Assembly (NCBI GenBank): GCA_003225315.1
Contig: QHZD01000017.1
Span: 1-64,000 of the forward strand
Length of the DNA stretch: 64,000 nucleotides
Reading direction: 5' to 3'
Origin: Acidobacteriota bacterium
GTDB lineage: Bacteria > Acidobacteriota > Terriglobia > Acidiferrales > UBA7541
Positions 32,482-39,713 of the stretch are shown piece by piece (within the stretch, counting starts at the first letter, position 1; each line of letters begins with the position of its first letter). A program made the position numbers and the translations under genes. The notes under the pieces were generated by a model that was given only the letters and a program-made list of their open reading frames with translations, was not told the origin of the DNA and searched no databases.

Positions 32482-32826
32482 ATGGACTCGCGCCCTTCGC
32501 GCCGCACTGAAAATCGCGTTCCTTTGGAAGTGAGCATAACGCTGGTGAGCATGGACCTCGTCACTTACGAGGTTACTACCACGCGCGACGTGAGCCTTCA
32601 TGGAGCCAGCGTCTTGACGAAGAAACAGTGGGCGCCCAACCAGCGCATCGACGTGCGGTCTCTTCAGGGCAGTTTTAGTGGTTTTGCCCGCGTGGTCCAC
32701 CTTCAGCAAAGAAAAGACACTCCGTTCGTCATGGGATTAGAGTTCTTTTTCACCGACGGACAGTGGAAGCACAGTCTCGGGGCGGCCATGCCGGTGATTT
32801 CCCGACGAGCCAAAATTTTCTCTTGA
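32482..32826 (+). CDS. PilZ-domain protein
   Basis: A 114-residue single PilZ domain: SRRTENRVPLEVSITLVSMD, TTRDVSLHGASVLTKKQWAP and GFARVVHLQQRKDTPFVMGL. RRxxxR-like basic residues (RRTENR) and DVSLHGA (for DxSxxG) are the c-di-GMP contact motifs. It stands between promoter-hairpin units A and B, and its stop codon overlaps the -35 box of unit B. Function: probable c-di-GMP effector, partner unknown. Confidence 0.78.
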   Translation: MDSRPSRRTENRVPLEVSITLVSMDLVTYEVTTTRDVSLHGASVLTKKQWAPNQRIDVRSLQGSFSGFARVVHLQQRKDTPFVMGLEFFFTDGQWKHSLGAAMPVISRRAKIFS

Positions 32827-32850
32827 CATTAATTTATTCTGTGATATACT
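32823..32850 (+). promoter_or_regulatory. Promoter of unit B
   Basis: TTGACA (32823-32828), 16 bases, TATACT (32845-32850), with the same TGTGATA element as unit A. The -35 box overlaps the PilZ stop codon. It points into the phage-derived block. Confidence 0.7.
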
Positions 32851-32856
32851 GACTCT

Positions 32857-32900
32857 CGTAGAAAAGTGCGTCCCGGTGCAAACCGGGACGTTTTGCTTTT
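32857..32900 (+). ncRNA. Unit B: tiny transcript with GCAA hairpin
   Basis: CGTCCCGGT-GCAA-ACCGGGACG (32869-32890) then TTTTGCTTTT. Stem identical to unit A but loop GCAA (a GNRA tetraloop) instead of UUCG, a change that keeps a stable loop and suggests selection on the structure. It lies 160 bases before the first gene of the phage block. Confidence 0.5.
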
Positions 32901-33061
32901 AGGGCTGCCCGTCGCGCCCTCTCGCAGCTATTTCCTCACATTTCGCCAGACCACGTTAAGTCGTCTGCCGCCAAGAATTCGCGCCGCAACATGACGTTAA
33001 GGCCGGCGTGTGCGCGCGGTCCAGGCACAGGCGAACGTAGTTGTGTCAGCAAGGAGCAAAC

Positions 33062-33442
33062 ATGCCAGTGTATGCGAACAGTCTCCCGCCCAGCTCCCTC
33101 GATGCGGGCGCAGTGCAGAACGTCTGGGTCACCGGTGACGGCAACCTTACCAGCGGAACCAAGACGCAACGCGTGGCGCTCGTGCAGCGTCCAGGAGGGG
33201 AACCGATCAAAGTCGCTTTCCGCTGCGCGTTCAGCGGCGCTCCCGGAGTGATCGCTCTGCAACTGCAAACCTCGGACACCGACGTGGACACCGACTACGT
33301 CAACGAAGGCGCGGCCATCTCCACCGTAAACGCGTCTAACGTCGCGCGCGGGGAATTTCCCAGCGTCGCCGCAAAATTCGCCCGGCTCCTCGCCACCACG
33401 GTCACCAACGCAGTGACCGCGACCGTGGATATCGCCAGCTAG
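33062..33442 (+). CDS. Phage-block hypothetical protein
   Basis: A 126-residue beta-rich protein (VALVQRPGGEPIKVAFRCAF, GVIALQLQTSDTDVDTDYVN) of the type seen among small virion or decoration proteins; no family recognised. The start is ATG 33062 after AGGAGC. It is the first gene of the plus-strand phage block. Confidence 0.55.
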   Translation: MPVYANSLPPSSLDAGAVQNVWVTGDGNLTSGTKTQRVALVQRPGGEPIKVAFRCAFSGAPGVIALQLQTSDTDVDTDYVNEGAAISTVNASNVARGEFPSVAAKFARLLATTVTNAVTATVDIAS

Positions 33443-33538
33443 AGCACTGCCAGTCAGGCCTAAGCCGTTGAATCTTCCATCGGCCTGTCTTCAAGGGCAG
33501 CAAGGTTACCAAAATTTAAGGTGCTTTCGGAGGTTTGC

Positions 33539-33781
33539 GTGAGTAACGCCGAACGTAATCTGTGGCGAGCCGTTTTGGGGCAGGCATATGAGGACGCGGA
33601 AGCAAAGTTACTCGCGGACGAAACCGCGGAAGAGCCTTTCGAGGCCTCACGAGCACGCCGCTACTTGCGCGCGGATTCTCCTTTTGAAGCCGCCAATCTC
33701 GCGATGGTCTGCGAATTCGCGGACTTGCCCGCGGATCGCATTGTTTTGTGGGCGCGGCGCCGCTTTCCGCTCGCCGCTTGA
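33539..33781 (+). CDS. Small phage-block hypothetical protein
   Basis: An 80-residue helical protein starting at GTG 33539 after CGGAGG. DSPFEAANLAMVCEFADLPA and DRIVLWARRRF suggest a small DNA-associated helical domain; it lies upstream of the terminase. No family recognised. Confidence 0.5.
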   Translation: MSNAERNLWRAVLGQAYEDAEAKLLADETAEEPFEASRARRYLRADSPFEAANLAMVCEFADLPADRIVLWARRRFPLAA

Positions 33782-33790
33782 GGAGATGTT

Positions 33791-34348
33791 GTGACACTCC
33801 CTAAAAATCAGCGCAAACCCAACGGACACGCCGGAGGACACGACCGCGCCAGTGGTGGCGGCCACAAGGTCAATGGTCATGCTCCGGCCTCCACGGACCG
33901 GGGCGGGGTCCCAGTGAAGCCGGACCAAGCTGCGTCTGACGACGCCGGCAGAGCATCCCTTGCAATGGGCGCAAGCGGCACTCACGCGTCCGGCACGGAC
34001 TGCGAGGCGTACGCTGAGGCGGCACCGTCCCGTCCGAATGGAAATACGCGCGCCGCGTCAGGACAAGGGGCAAATGCCGCCACTGAGGAACAAATTCCTG
34101 GCGGCGAATTTCGATTGCCGGACAATCCCGCCGAATTTGTCGAGGAAATTCACCGTCGCGTCGATCTGTTCGAGGTCTGGCAGAAGTTTCTCGAATCCAA
34201 AGACGACAAGATCAGGCAGCGCGCCGTCGAAAAGCTGACCGAGATGCGCTACAAGGGCGCCGCCGCATTGGCCGACGAGCCGCAGCAGATTGTCATCGAT
34301 ATCGATAGCGCTGTCGCTCGGCGCGCAATGGAAGGAGCAACGAAATGA
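33791..34348 (+). CDS. Possible small terminase-like protein
   Basis: A 185-residue protein starting at GTG 33791 (GGAG upstream). The first 110 residues are Gly/Ala/Ser/His-rich and probably disordered. The C-terminal 75 residues form helices (NPAEFVEEIHRRVDLFEVWQ, KIRQRAVEKLTEMRYKGAAA). Its place two genes before the large terminase suggests a small-terminase or DNA-packaging role (inference; no HTH is evident). It overlaps the next gene by 4 bases (ATGA). Confidence 0.45.
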   Translation: MTLPKNQRKPNGHAGGHDRASGGGHKVNGHAPASTDRGGVPVKPDQAASDDAGRASLAMGASGTHASGTDCEAYAEAAPSRPNGNTRAASGQGANAATEEQIPGGEFRLPDNPAEFVEEIHRRVDLFEVWQKFLESKDDKIRQRAVEKLTEMRYKGAAALADEPQQIVIDIDSAVARRAMEGATK

Positions 34349-34557
34349 CAGAAGTTTTCGTTCCTGGTCCTTCGTTTTTCGAGAAACTGACGAACGCCAT
34401 CCATTTGGATTATGTGCTGAAGGTCGTGGGCGTTGGCGGCTTCGTCTGGGCGTTTTTGGCTTCCTGGCACACGCTCGGTCTCGGAGTGAAAGCTGGCATG
34501 CTCGCTTCCGTAGCAGCCTGGCTGGTCGGCAGCCGCTTTTCAAAGATCTATCGGTAA
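34345..34557 (+). CDS. Small membrane protein of phage block
   Basis: A 70-residue protein with two hydrophobic segments (YVLKVVGVGGFVWAFLASWH; GVKAGMLASVAAWLVGSRF). It is coupled to its neighbours: ATGA overlap before, and its TAA directly abuts the GTG of the terminase gene. A holin-type role is possible but unproven at this position. Confidence 0.5.
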   Translation: MTEVFVPGPSFFEKLTNAIHLDYVLKVVGVGGFVWAFLASWHTLGLGVKAGMLASVAAWLVGSRFSKIYR

Positions 34558-36147
34558 GTGTCGCTCAGAAAATACTATCGGCCTTTCCAGCGCCAGCAGC
34601 AGTTTCACGACAGTACCGCGAAATACAGGCTCTTTGGAGGAGCTGCGGGCCCGGGCAAGACGAAGGCGCTGCTCTGGGAAGCAATCTTTCAGTCTTATCT
34701 GGTAGCCGGGGCGGACACGCTGCTCCTGCGGCGAACTTACCCTGAGCTGGAATCTTCGCTACTCGCATATTTCCGGCGCGATGTTCCGCGCGCGATGTAC
34801 AAGAGCTACAACGAAGCGAAGCACGTGGTCACTTGGACGAATGGTTCCACAACACGCTTCGGCTACTGCCGCAACGAGAACGACGTTTACCAATATCAAG
34901 GCGCGGAGTTCTTGTTCATCGGCATTGATGAGCTGACGCATTTCACGCTAAAGCAGTGGCAATTCCTGACGTCGCGCAACCGCTGCCCGGTGTCAAATAG
35001 TTTTTCCAACATGGCCGGCGCAACGAACCCTGGCAACGTCGGTCACGCCTGGGTCAAAGCGCTCTGGGTGGATCACCAGCCGCCGCCGGGGTTTGAGCGC
35101 ACGGATTTGTACGACCCGCGCGACTACGAATTCATTCGCGCGCGGATTGACGACAATCCGATTTACGCCAACGACGCGGAGTATCGCCGCACACTGGAAT
35201 CGTTGCCCGAGCATTTGCGTCGTGCGTTTCTCGACGGCGATTGGAACGTTTTTGCCGGGCAGTATTTCGACATTTTCGATTATGGGCGGCACACCGTCCG
35301 GCCGGAGGAGTTGCGGCTTGAGCCCTGGTGGCCGCGGTGGGTTTCGATCGACTGGGGATTTCAGCATCCCAGCGCCGTGTATTGGCATTGCGCGGTTCCA
35401 GGAACTGTAGCTCAGGCCTTCAGGCCTGAGGGTTTTTCTTCTTCGGTCGCACCAGCTACGTCGGATAGGAAAGGCCTCACCCCTGAAGGGGTGAGCTACA
35501 GCAATGCATCACGCATCGTCACCTATCGCGAATTCGTGCAAAACGGGCTGTCGCCGCGCATGCTGGCGCAAGCCATCGCGGAACGCGGCGGCCGCGAGCG
35601 CATCACCGACGTGGTTCTGTCGCCGGACGCGTTCGCCCATCGCACTTCCGAAGCGTCCATCGCGGAGCAACTCGGCGACGTTCTGGTTGCCAACGGTCTG
35701 CCCCGGCCGGCTGCTGCGGACGACGACCGCATCGGCGGCTGGCAGTTGATGTACCAGGCGCTCGAATCGAACGCCTGGGTGATCACCGACAATTGCGCGA
35801 AGCTCATTGAGTGCATTCCACAGCTGGTGCGCGACGAGCGCCGCTTCGAGGACATTCGCAAAGTCGACGGCGATGATCCCGCCGACGCCGCGCGCTATGG
35901 ATTGGTCTCCGGCGGAAGGTTCGCCGGTGTTGGGCCGGCCTTTGTGCCGTCCAGGGCGGGGCAGGCCCCGCCCTTCAATACGCCAGCGGGAGGGCCGCAC
36001 TTTGTCACCGGCATGCCGCTCGGCGAACAGATCGCGCGCCAGGTCACCGCGACCGATCAAACTTCCCGCGCGATTCACTATCAGCGCCTAGAATCGGCAG
36101 CAAAACAATTCTTTCGCCCGAAGCCGCTTCCGCGCCGCCGTTGGTAA
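34558..36147 (+). CDS. Phage terminase large subunit
   Basis: A 529-residue packaging motor. Walker A is GGAAGPGKT (27-35), Walker B FLFIGIDE (118-125), followed by a coupling motif region (AGATNPGNVGHAWVKALWV). The nuclease domain begins VSIDWGFQHPSAVYW with its first catalytic Asp. A palindromic repeat is inserted in frame at about 283-315 (VAQAFRPEGFSSSVAPATS), between the first nuclease strands, lengthening the domain without stopping the frame. A second short GC hairpin is inserted near residue 470. Start GTG 34558. Confidence 0.9.
   Translation: MSLRKYYRPFQRQQQFHDSTAKYRLFGGAAGPGKTKALLWEAIFQSYLVAGADTLLLRRTYPELESSLLAYFRRDVPRAMYKSYNEAKHVVTWTNGSTTRFGYCRNENDVYQYQGAEFLFIGIDELTHFTLKQWQFLTSRNRCPVSNSFSNMAGATNPGNVGHAWVKALWVDHQPPPGFERTDLYDPRDYEFIRARIDDNPIYANDAEYRRTLESLPEHLRRAFLDGDWNVFAGQYFDIFDYGRHTVRPEELRLEPWWPRWVSIDWGFQHPSAVYWHCAVPGTVAQAFRPEGFSSSVAPATSDRKGLTPEGVSYSNASRIVTYREFVQNGLSPRMLAQAIAERGGRERITDVVLSPDAFAHRTSEASIAEQLGDVLVANGLPRPAAADDDRIGGWQLMYQALESNAWVITDNCAKLIECIPQLVRDERRFEDIRKVDGDDPADAARYGLVSGGRFAGVGPAFVPSRAGQAPPFNTPAGGPHFVTGMPLGEQIARQVTATDQTSRAIHYQRLESAAKQFFRPKPLPRRRW
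35405..35501 (+). repeat. REP type A inside terminase gene
   Basis: Begins CTGTAGCTCAGGCCTTCAGG and ends in GAAGGGGTGAGCTACAG: two palindromes (GGCCTTCAGGCC type; CACCCCTGAAGGGGTG type) bracketed by CTGTAGCTCA/TGAGCTACAG inverted ends. The frame is kept through it. Confidence 0.85.
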
Positions 36148-36215
36148 CAAAGATGGGCCATTGTCTCAAGAGGAACCAAGGCATATCATGTCAAATTGGT
36201 TGGAGAGTTTTACTG

Positions 36216-36656
36216 ATGCTACCGGCTAAACTCTTCGCGGTGTTCGCAATCGTCTTTTCGGCTTGCGCTGGCCTGGGCTGGTTGAGCTCATTGCCCTCTG
36301 TGGATACTTATGTGCATGACAAATATTTCGTTGTCGAACCCGTACTTGTACTGTTGTTTTGCGCCGTAGCGAGCGTGAATTTTGCGGTCCTCTACTACGC
36401 TGCGGCCCGTTTCTTTCATGCGCGGTGGAATCGCACGCTAAGCATTCTTCACTTTTCACTGTTTGTCTGTTTTGGGGTTTCTTTCGCAGTCGTTTTTGCG
36501 GTGTCGACTCGACCTGGCATTGGAGAAGCACTTCGTTGGTTGGTCATCCCATGGTTTCTGGGTATTCTTAGTCTCGTGAGTTGTTTTGTACTATTCGGAA
36601 TAAACTTGGCAATGGTAGTAGTTCAAATCTTGCGTGCGCGTTTCGCCAGCCATTAG
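36216..36656 (+). CDS. Hypothetical four-helix membrane protein
   Basis: A 146-residue membrane protein starting at ATG 36216 after GGAGAG. Four membrane helices are visible (LFAVFAIVFSACAGLGWLSS; VLVLLFCAVASVNFAVLYYA; LHFSLFVCFGVSFAVVFAVS; LGILSLVSCFVLFGINLAMV). DTYVHDKYFVVEP recalls the DTYFVVAHFH loop of cytochrome oxidase subunit I, a motif also seen in short host proteins of unknown role. It looks like host cargo rather than a virion gene. Confidence 0.55.
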   Translation: MLPAKLFAVFAIVFSACAGLGWLSSLPSVDTYVHDKYFVVEPVLVLLFCAVASVNFAVLYYAAARFFHARWNRTLSILHFSLFVCFGVSFAVVFAVSTRPGIGEALRWLVIPWFLGILSLVSCFVLFGINLAMVVVQILRARFASH

Positions 36657-36685
36657 CAACTAGTCCCCGCATCCTCAATCTACAT

Positions 36686-37009
36686 ATGCTTGAAAAGCTT
36701 AAACAAGCTCTCCGGTCGAGCTATGTCCGGTTGCTCGAAGAAGAAGTGTCGCGTCTGCGCGCGGAGAACCGCGCGCTGATGAACTCGCTGCTCGGCACGG
36801 CGGGATTTCCCCCGGTGGAGTTTCCGGAAGCGCCGAAGCCGCAGCCGCTGCCGCGCTTGAGAAAGCGCTCCTGGCACCAGCTCCAGGCTTGGCGTGAAAC
36901 GGAAGCGCGCAGTTTGCGTCCCGACGCCGTCGGGAAGAATCGCAACAACTCCTCGGGTTTTGATGAAACGTCCTTTGAGAGGCCGAATGGACCTGTATCG
37001 CACAGCTAA
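36686..37009 (+). CDS. Coiled-coil hypothetical protein
   Basis: A 107-residue protein; the first 40 residues form a leucine-zipper-like coiled coil (YVRLLEEEVSRLRAENRALM), then a Pro-rich region. It overlaps the start of the portal-like gene by 23 bases in another frame. Small coiled-coil proteins between terminase and portal are common in phages; no specific function can be given. Confidence 0.5.
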   Translation: MLEKLKQALRSSYVRLLEEEVSRLRAENRALMNSLLGTAGFPPVEFPEAPKPQPLPRLRKRSWHQLQAWRETEARSLRPDAVGKNRNNSSGFDETSFERPNGPVSHS

Positions 37010-39626
37010 ATCTTCGACGGGCATTCCGGGCGCCATCGCGCCTGCCGACGGCAATGCTGTAGCTCAGGCCTTCAGGCCTGAGGTTTTTTCTTCTACGGAC
37101 GCGCGAGCAGCGGATCGGGAAAGCCTCACTCCTAAAGGGTTGAGCTACAGCGGCATCGCAGCGGGCCAGCAAGATGGCACTGCTACGAACGCCGTGCTCG
37201 ACTTCGGTCCGAACAACGAACGCCTCGAAGATGCAAAGCCCGAACTGGTCAACGCATTGCGCGAACTGGTCCGGCAATATCGCCAGGAAGGCGTCGTAGC
37301 GCGCCGGCATGAAATTCGCCGCATTCGCCAGGCGCGGCTCTTCTGGCAGGGCTTGCAATACGCCTGGTGGAATCCCAACGACATGAACTGGCATTTGCCG
37401 TTCGAGCAGCGCTTCCAAGACGACCGCGAGCTGGAAGAGATGCCGCGCTACCAGTTCGTCACGAATTTTTACCAGGGCTTCGGGCTTTCGTTCATTGCCG
37501 TACTGTCGCAGGACGTTCCAAGCGTGCGGTTCTATCCCCAGTCTTCGCAATCGCTGGCGGACATTGCCGCCGCGCGTGCCGCCAGCGACGTCGCCCAGCT
37601 CGTCGAGCAAAACAATCACGTCGAGCAATTGCTGACTTCGATCGGCTATTTTCTCTGGACCGATGGCAAACTTGGCGCCTACGTCCGGTACGTTGCCGAT
37701 GGACAGCGCTTTGGTTTCCACGAAGAGAACATTCTCGAAGCACTGGAAATTCCGCTGGGCGAAGATGTCTACGTCTGCCCGCAATGCGGAAAGGAAGTCG
37801 TAGCGCCGGGCTTTAGCCCGGCATCGGGCAGTGGTGAGGAAGATGCCGCCATAAAGGGCGGCGCTACACAAACGTGTCCCGGCTGCGGCATCGAACTCAC
37901 CGATGAAAATCTTCGCAAGGCCGAACGCGTCACCGTGCCGCGCGTCGTTGGCGCGCACCGCGTGCCCAACGGCCAGGAAGTCATCTCTATCGCAGGTGGC
38001 CTCGAGCTGAACACTCCCGTCTGGGCGAACGAAATGCACGAATATCCCTACTTGCAATGGCAGGCCGAGGTGCATCGCGCAAAATTGAAAGCCGCGTATC
38101 CGCTCGCGGCCAACAAGATTGAATCTGCCCCTTCGCAAGGTGGGGAAGACGTCTACGCGCGCGTTTCGCGGCTCAGCGTCGAACAAGGCTTGCCGTCGAT
38201 TCACCCCGGCGATGCGCTGATGAATCTAATCACCTTCGATCGCACGTGGCTGCGTCCGTGGGCGTTTTATGCGATCGAAGACGGTGCTGTGCGCGCAGAA
38301 CTGCTCGCCATGTTTCCCGATGGCTGTTACGTCGGCTTTGCCGGCGATGTTTATTGCGAATCGCGTAGCGAATCCATGGACGATCACTGGCGCGTCTTGC
38401 ACGCGCTGCCTGGTGACGGCCAGAATCGCCCCAGCGTCGGCGATTCGCTGGTGCAAGTGCAGGAACGCTACAACGTTCTTTCCAACATGCAAGCGGAGAC
38501 CTACGAATACGGCATTCCGCCGATTTATGCCGACCCGCAAGTTCTGGATTTTGATGCGCTCGCAAATCAAGTGGCCGAACCTGCCGCGCATTTTCCGGCG
38601 CGCGCGCGCCCGGGCCAGCCGCTCGCTGCGGGATTCTTCCAGCCGGCGCCGGCGCAAGTTCCGCCGGACATGATTCGCCACCAGCAGGATTTGATCGGTC
38701 CCGTGGCGCAGTTTCTCACTGGCCTCTTTCCCGCGATTTTTGGCGGAAACATGGAAGACGTAAAGACCGCGTCCGGCTACGCGCTCGCTCGCGATCAGGC
38801 AATGGGCCGCCTTGGGCTCGTTTGGCGGCGTACAAAACAGTTTTACGCCGATGTCCTGTTGCTCGCCGTCGATTCCTTCCGCAAGAATCGTCCGGAAGAC
38901 GTGGAGATTCCGCTTCTCGGGCCAGACGGTATCCTCGACGCGCGCTCGATTCGCACCGCCGACCTGAAAGGCAACATTTGCGTACATCCGGAAGCCGACG
39001 AAACGTTTCCGCGCCTGAAGTCGCAGCAGCGCGGCGTGTTGCAGCAACTCTTCGGCATCAATGATCCGGTGATTCAGCGTGCGCTCACCGAGCCTGCGAA
39101 TCTCGGCTACATCAAAAATGTGCTCGGCCTGACCGAGATGGTCATCCCCGGCGAAGATTCGCGCAATAAACAGTTGCGCGAAATTCAGCAGCTTCTTGCC
39201 AGCGCGCCCATCGTTGTGAATTTGCCGCCCGTTTCACATTCCTCTTCAGCATCCCTGCCTGTAGGGGCGTCCGCCGCGGCGGGCGCCCCACAACCTGGGA
39301 CCCGGGAATCAGCGGTCGTGTCGGCGCGTGACGTAGCGGCGGGCTTTAGCCCGGCAGTCGCGCCGAGCGCAGACCAGTCGCCGACTGAAGATGCCGCCCT
39401 GAAGGGCGGCGCCACGCTTATTCTTCCCTCCGTGCCCGTCGATCAACTGCTCGACGACCACGCTGTGGAATTCGAGGAGTGCAAGCGCTGGTCCAACTCC
39501 GAAGCTGGCCAGTCCGCGCGCATGACCAATCCGGCCGGTTTCGCCAACGTCCGCGCCCATGCCGAAGCCCACCTCCGCGCCATGGGCCAGGCCACGCTGT
39601 TGCAAGCGGCCTCAACAAAAAAGTAG
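36987..39626 (+). CDS. Portal-like protein, very large, repeat-invaded
   Basis: An 879-residue protein. The core (ALRELVRQYRQEGVVARRHE, QDDRELEEMPRYQFVTNFYQ, VQVQERYNVLSNMQAETYEY, YALARDQAMGRLGLVWRRTK) and its place after the terminase fit a podovirus-type portal. A zinc-ribbon-like pair (CPQCGKEV ... CPGCGIEL) is split by an in-frame palindromic repeat. A second repeat lies near the N-terminus (about 24-55) and further ones in the C-terminal tail (about 757-810). Start ATG 36987 after GAGAGG. The stop codon TAG forms the first bases of a type C repeat. Confidence 0.72.
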   Translation: MDLYRTAKSSTGIPGAIAPADGNAVAQAFRPEVFSSTDARAADRESLTPKGLSYSGIAAGQQDGTATNAVLDFGPNNERLEDAKPELVNALRELVRQYRQEGVVARRHEIRRIRQARLFWQGLQYAWWNPNDMNWHLPFEQRFQDDRELEEMPRYQFVTNFYQGFGLSFIAVLSQDVPSVRFYPQSSQSLADIAAARAASDVAQLVEQNNHVEQLLTSIGYFLWTDGKLGAYVRYVADGQRFGFHEENILEALEIPLGEDVYVCPQCGKEVVAPGFSPASGSGEEDAAIKGGATQTCPGCGIELTDENLRKAERVTVPRVVGAHRVPNGQEVISIAGGLELNTPVWANEMHEYPYLQWQAEVHRAKLKAAYPLAANKIESAPSQGGEDVYARVSRLSVEQGLPSIHPGDALMNLITFDRTWLRPWAFYAIEDGAVRAELLAMFPDGCYVGFAGDVYCESRSESMDDHWRVLHALPGDGQNRPSVGDSLVQVQERYNVLSNMQAETYEYGIPPIYADPQVLDFDALANQVAEPAAHFPARARPGQPLAAGFFQPAPAQVPPDMIRHQQDLIGPVAQFLTGLFPAIFGGNMEDVKTASGYALARDQAMGRLGLVWRRTKQFYADVLLLAVDSFRKNRPEDVEIPLLGPDGILDARSIRTADLKGNICVHPEADETFPRLKSQQRGVLQQLFGINDPVIQRALTEPANLGYIKNVLGLTEMVIPGEDSRNKQLREIQQLLASAPIVVNLPPVSHSSSASLPVGASAAAGAPQPGTRESAVVSARDVAAGFSPAVAPSADQSPTEDAALKGGATLILPSVPVDQLLDDHAVEFEECKRWSNSEAGQSARMTNPAGFANVRAHAEAHLRAMGQATLLQAASTKK
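37057..37150 (+). repeat. REP type A inside portal gene
   Basis: The same structure as the terminase copy: CTGTAGCTCAGGCCTTCAGG ... CTCCTAAAGGGTTGAGCTACAG (read in two parts). It encodes residues AVAQAFRPEVFSS and ESLTPKGLSYS in frame near the N-terminus. Confidence 0.85.
37800..37868 (+). repeat. REP type B splitting the portal zinc ribbon
   Basis: GTAGCGCCGGGCTTTAGCCC ... AAAGGGCGGCGCTACA: two palindromes with GTAGCGCC/GGCGCTAC ends. The 69 bases (23 codons) fall between the two CxxC halves of a zinc ribbon and keep the frame. Confidence 0.85.
39257..39290 (+). repeat. Short GC palindrome (type D) in portal gene
   Basis: TGTAGGGGCGTCC paired with GGGCGCCCCACA around CGCCGCGG. It resembles the GTAGGGGCG-type hairpins at 40.64 and 51.81 kb and is read through in frame. 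Confidence 0.55.
39333..39416 (+). repeat. REP type B in portal C-terminal tail
   Basis: GTAGCGGCGGGCTTTAGCCC ... GAAGGGCGGCGCCACG, degenerate at its 3' end. In frame; it encodes VAAGFSPAVAPSA and AALKGGATL, closely like the copy in the zinc ribbon. Confidence 0.8.
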
Positions 39627-39702
39627 GACAGACATTCTCGTCTGTCTGTTTCTTGGGTTTTTGCAACACGAAAATAGGACAGGCACGAATACCTGTCCTA
39701 CA
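39624..39702 (+). repeat. REP type C after portal gene
   Basis: TAGGACAGACATTCTCGTCT ... ACGAATACCTGTCCTACAGG: inverted copies of a TAGGACAG-type end enclosing two small palindromes. Its first TAG is the portal stop codon and its tail supplies CAGGAGC, the ribosome site of the next gene. Confidence 0.8.
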
Positions 39703-39713
39703 GGAGCACTTCC

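Noticed and set aside
36699-38204. 501-codon minus-strand frame opposite the portal-like gene
   Set aside because: Shadow frame; the plus-strand protein fits terminase-portal-capsid order and has a zinc ribbon.
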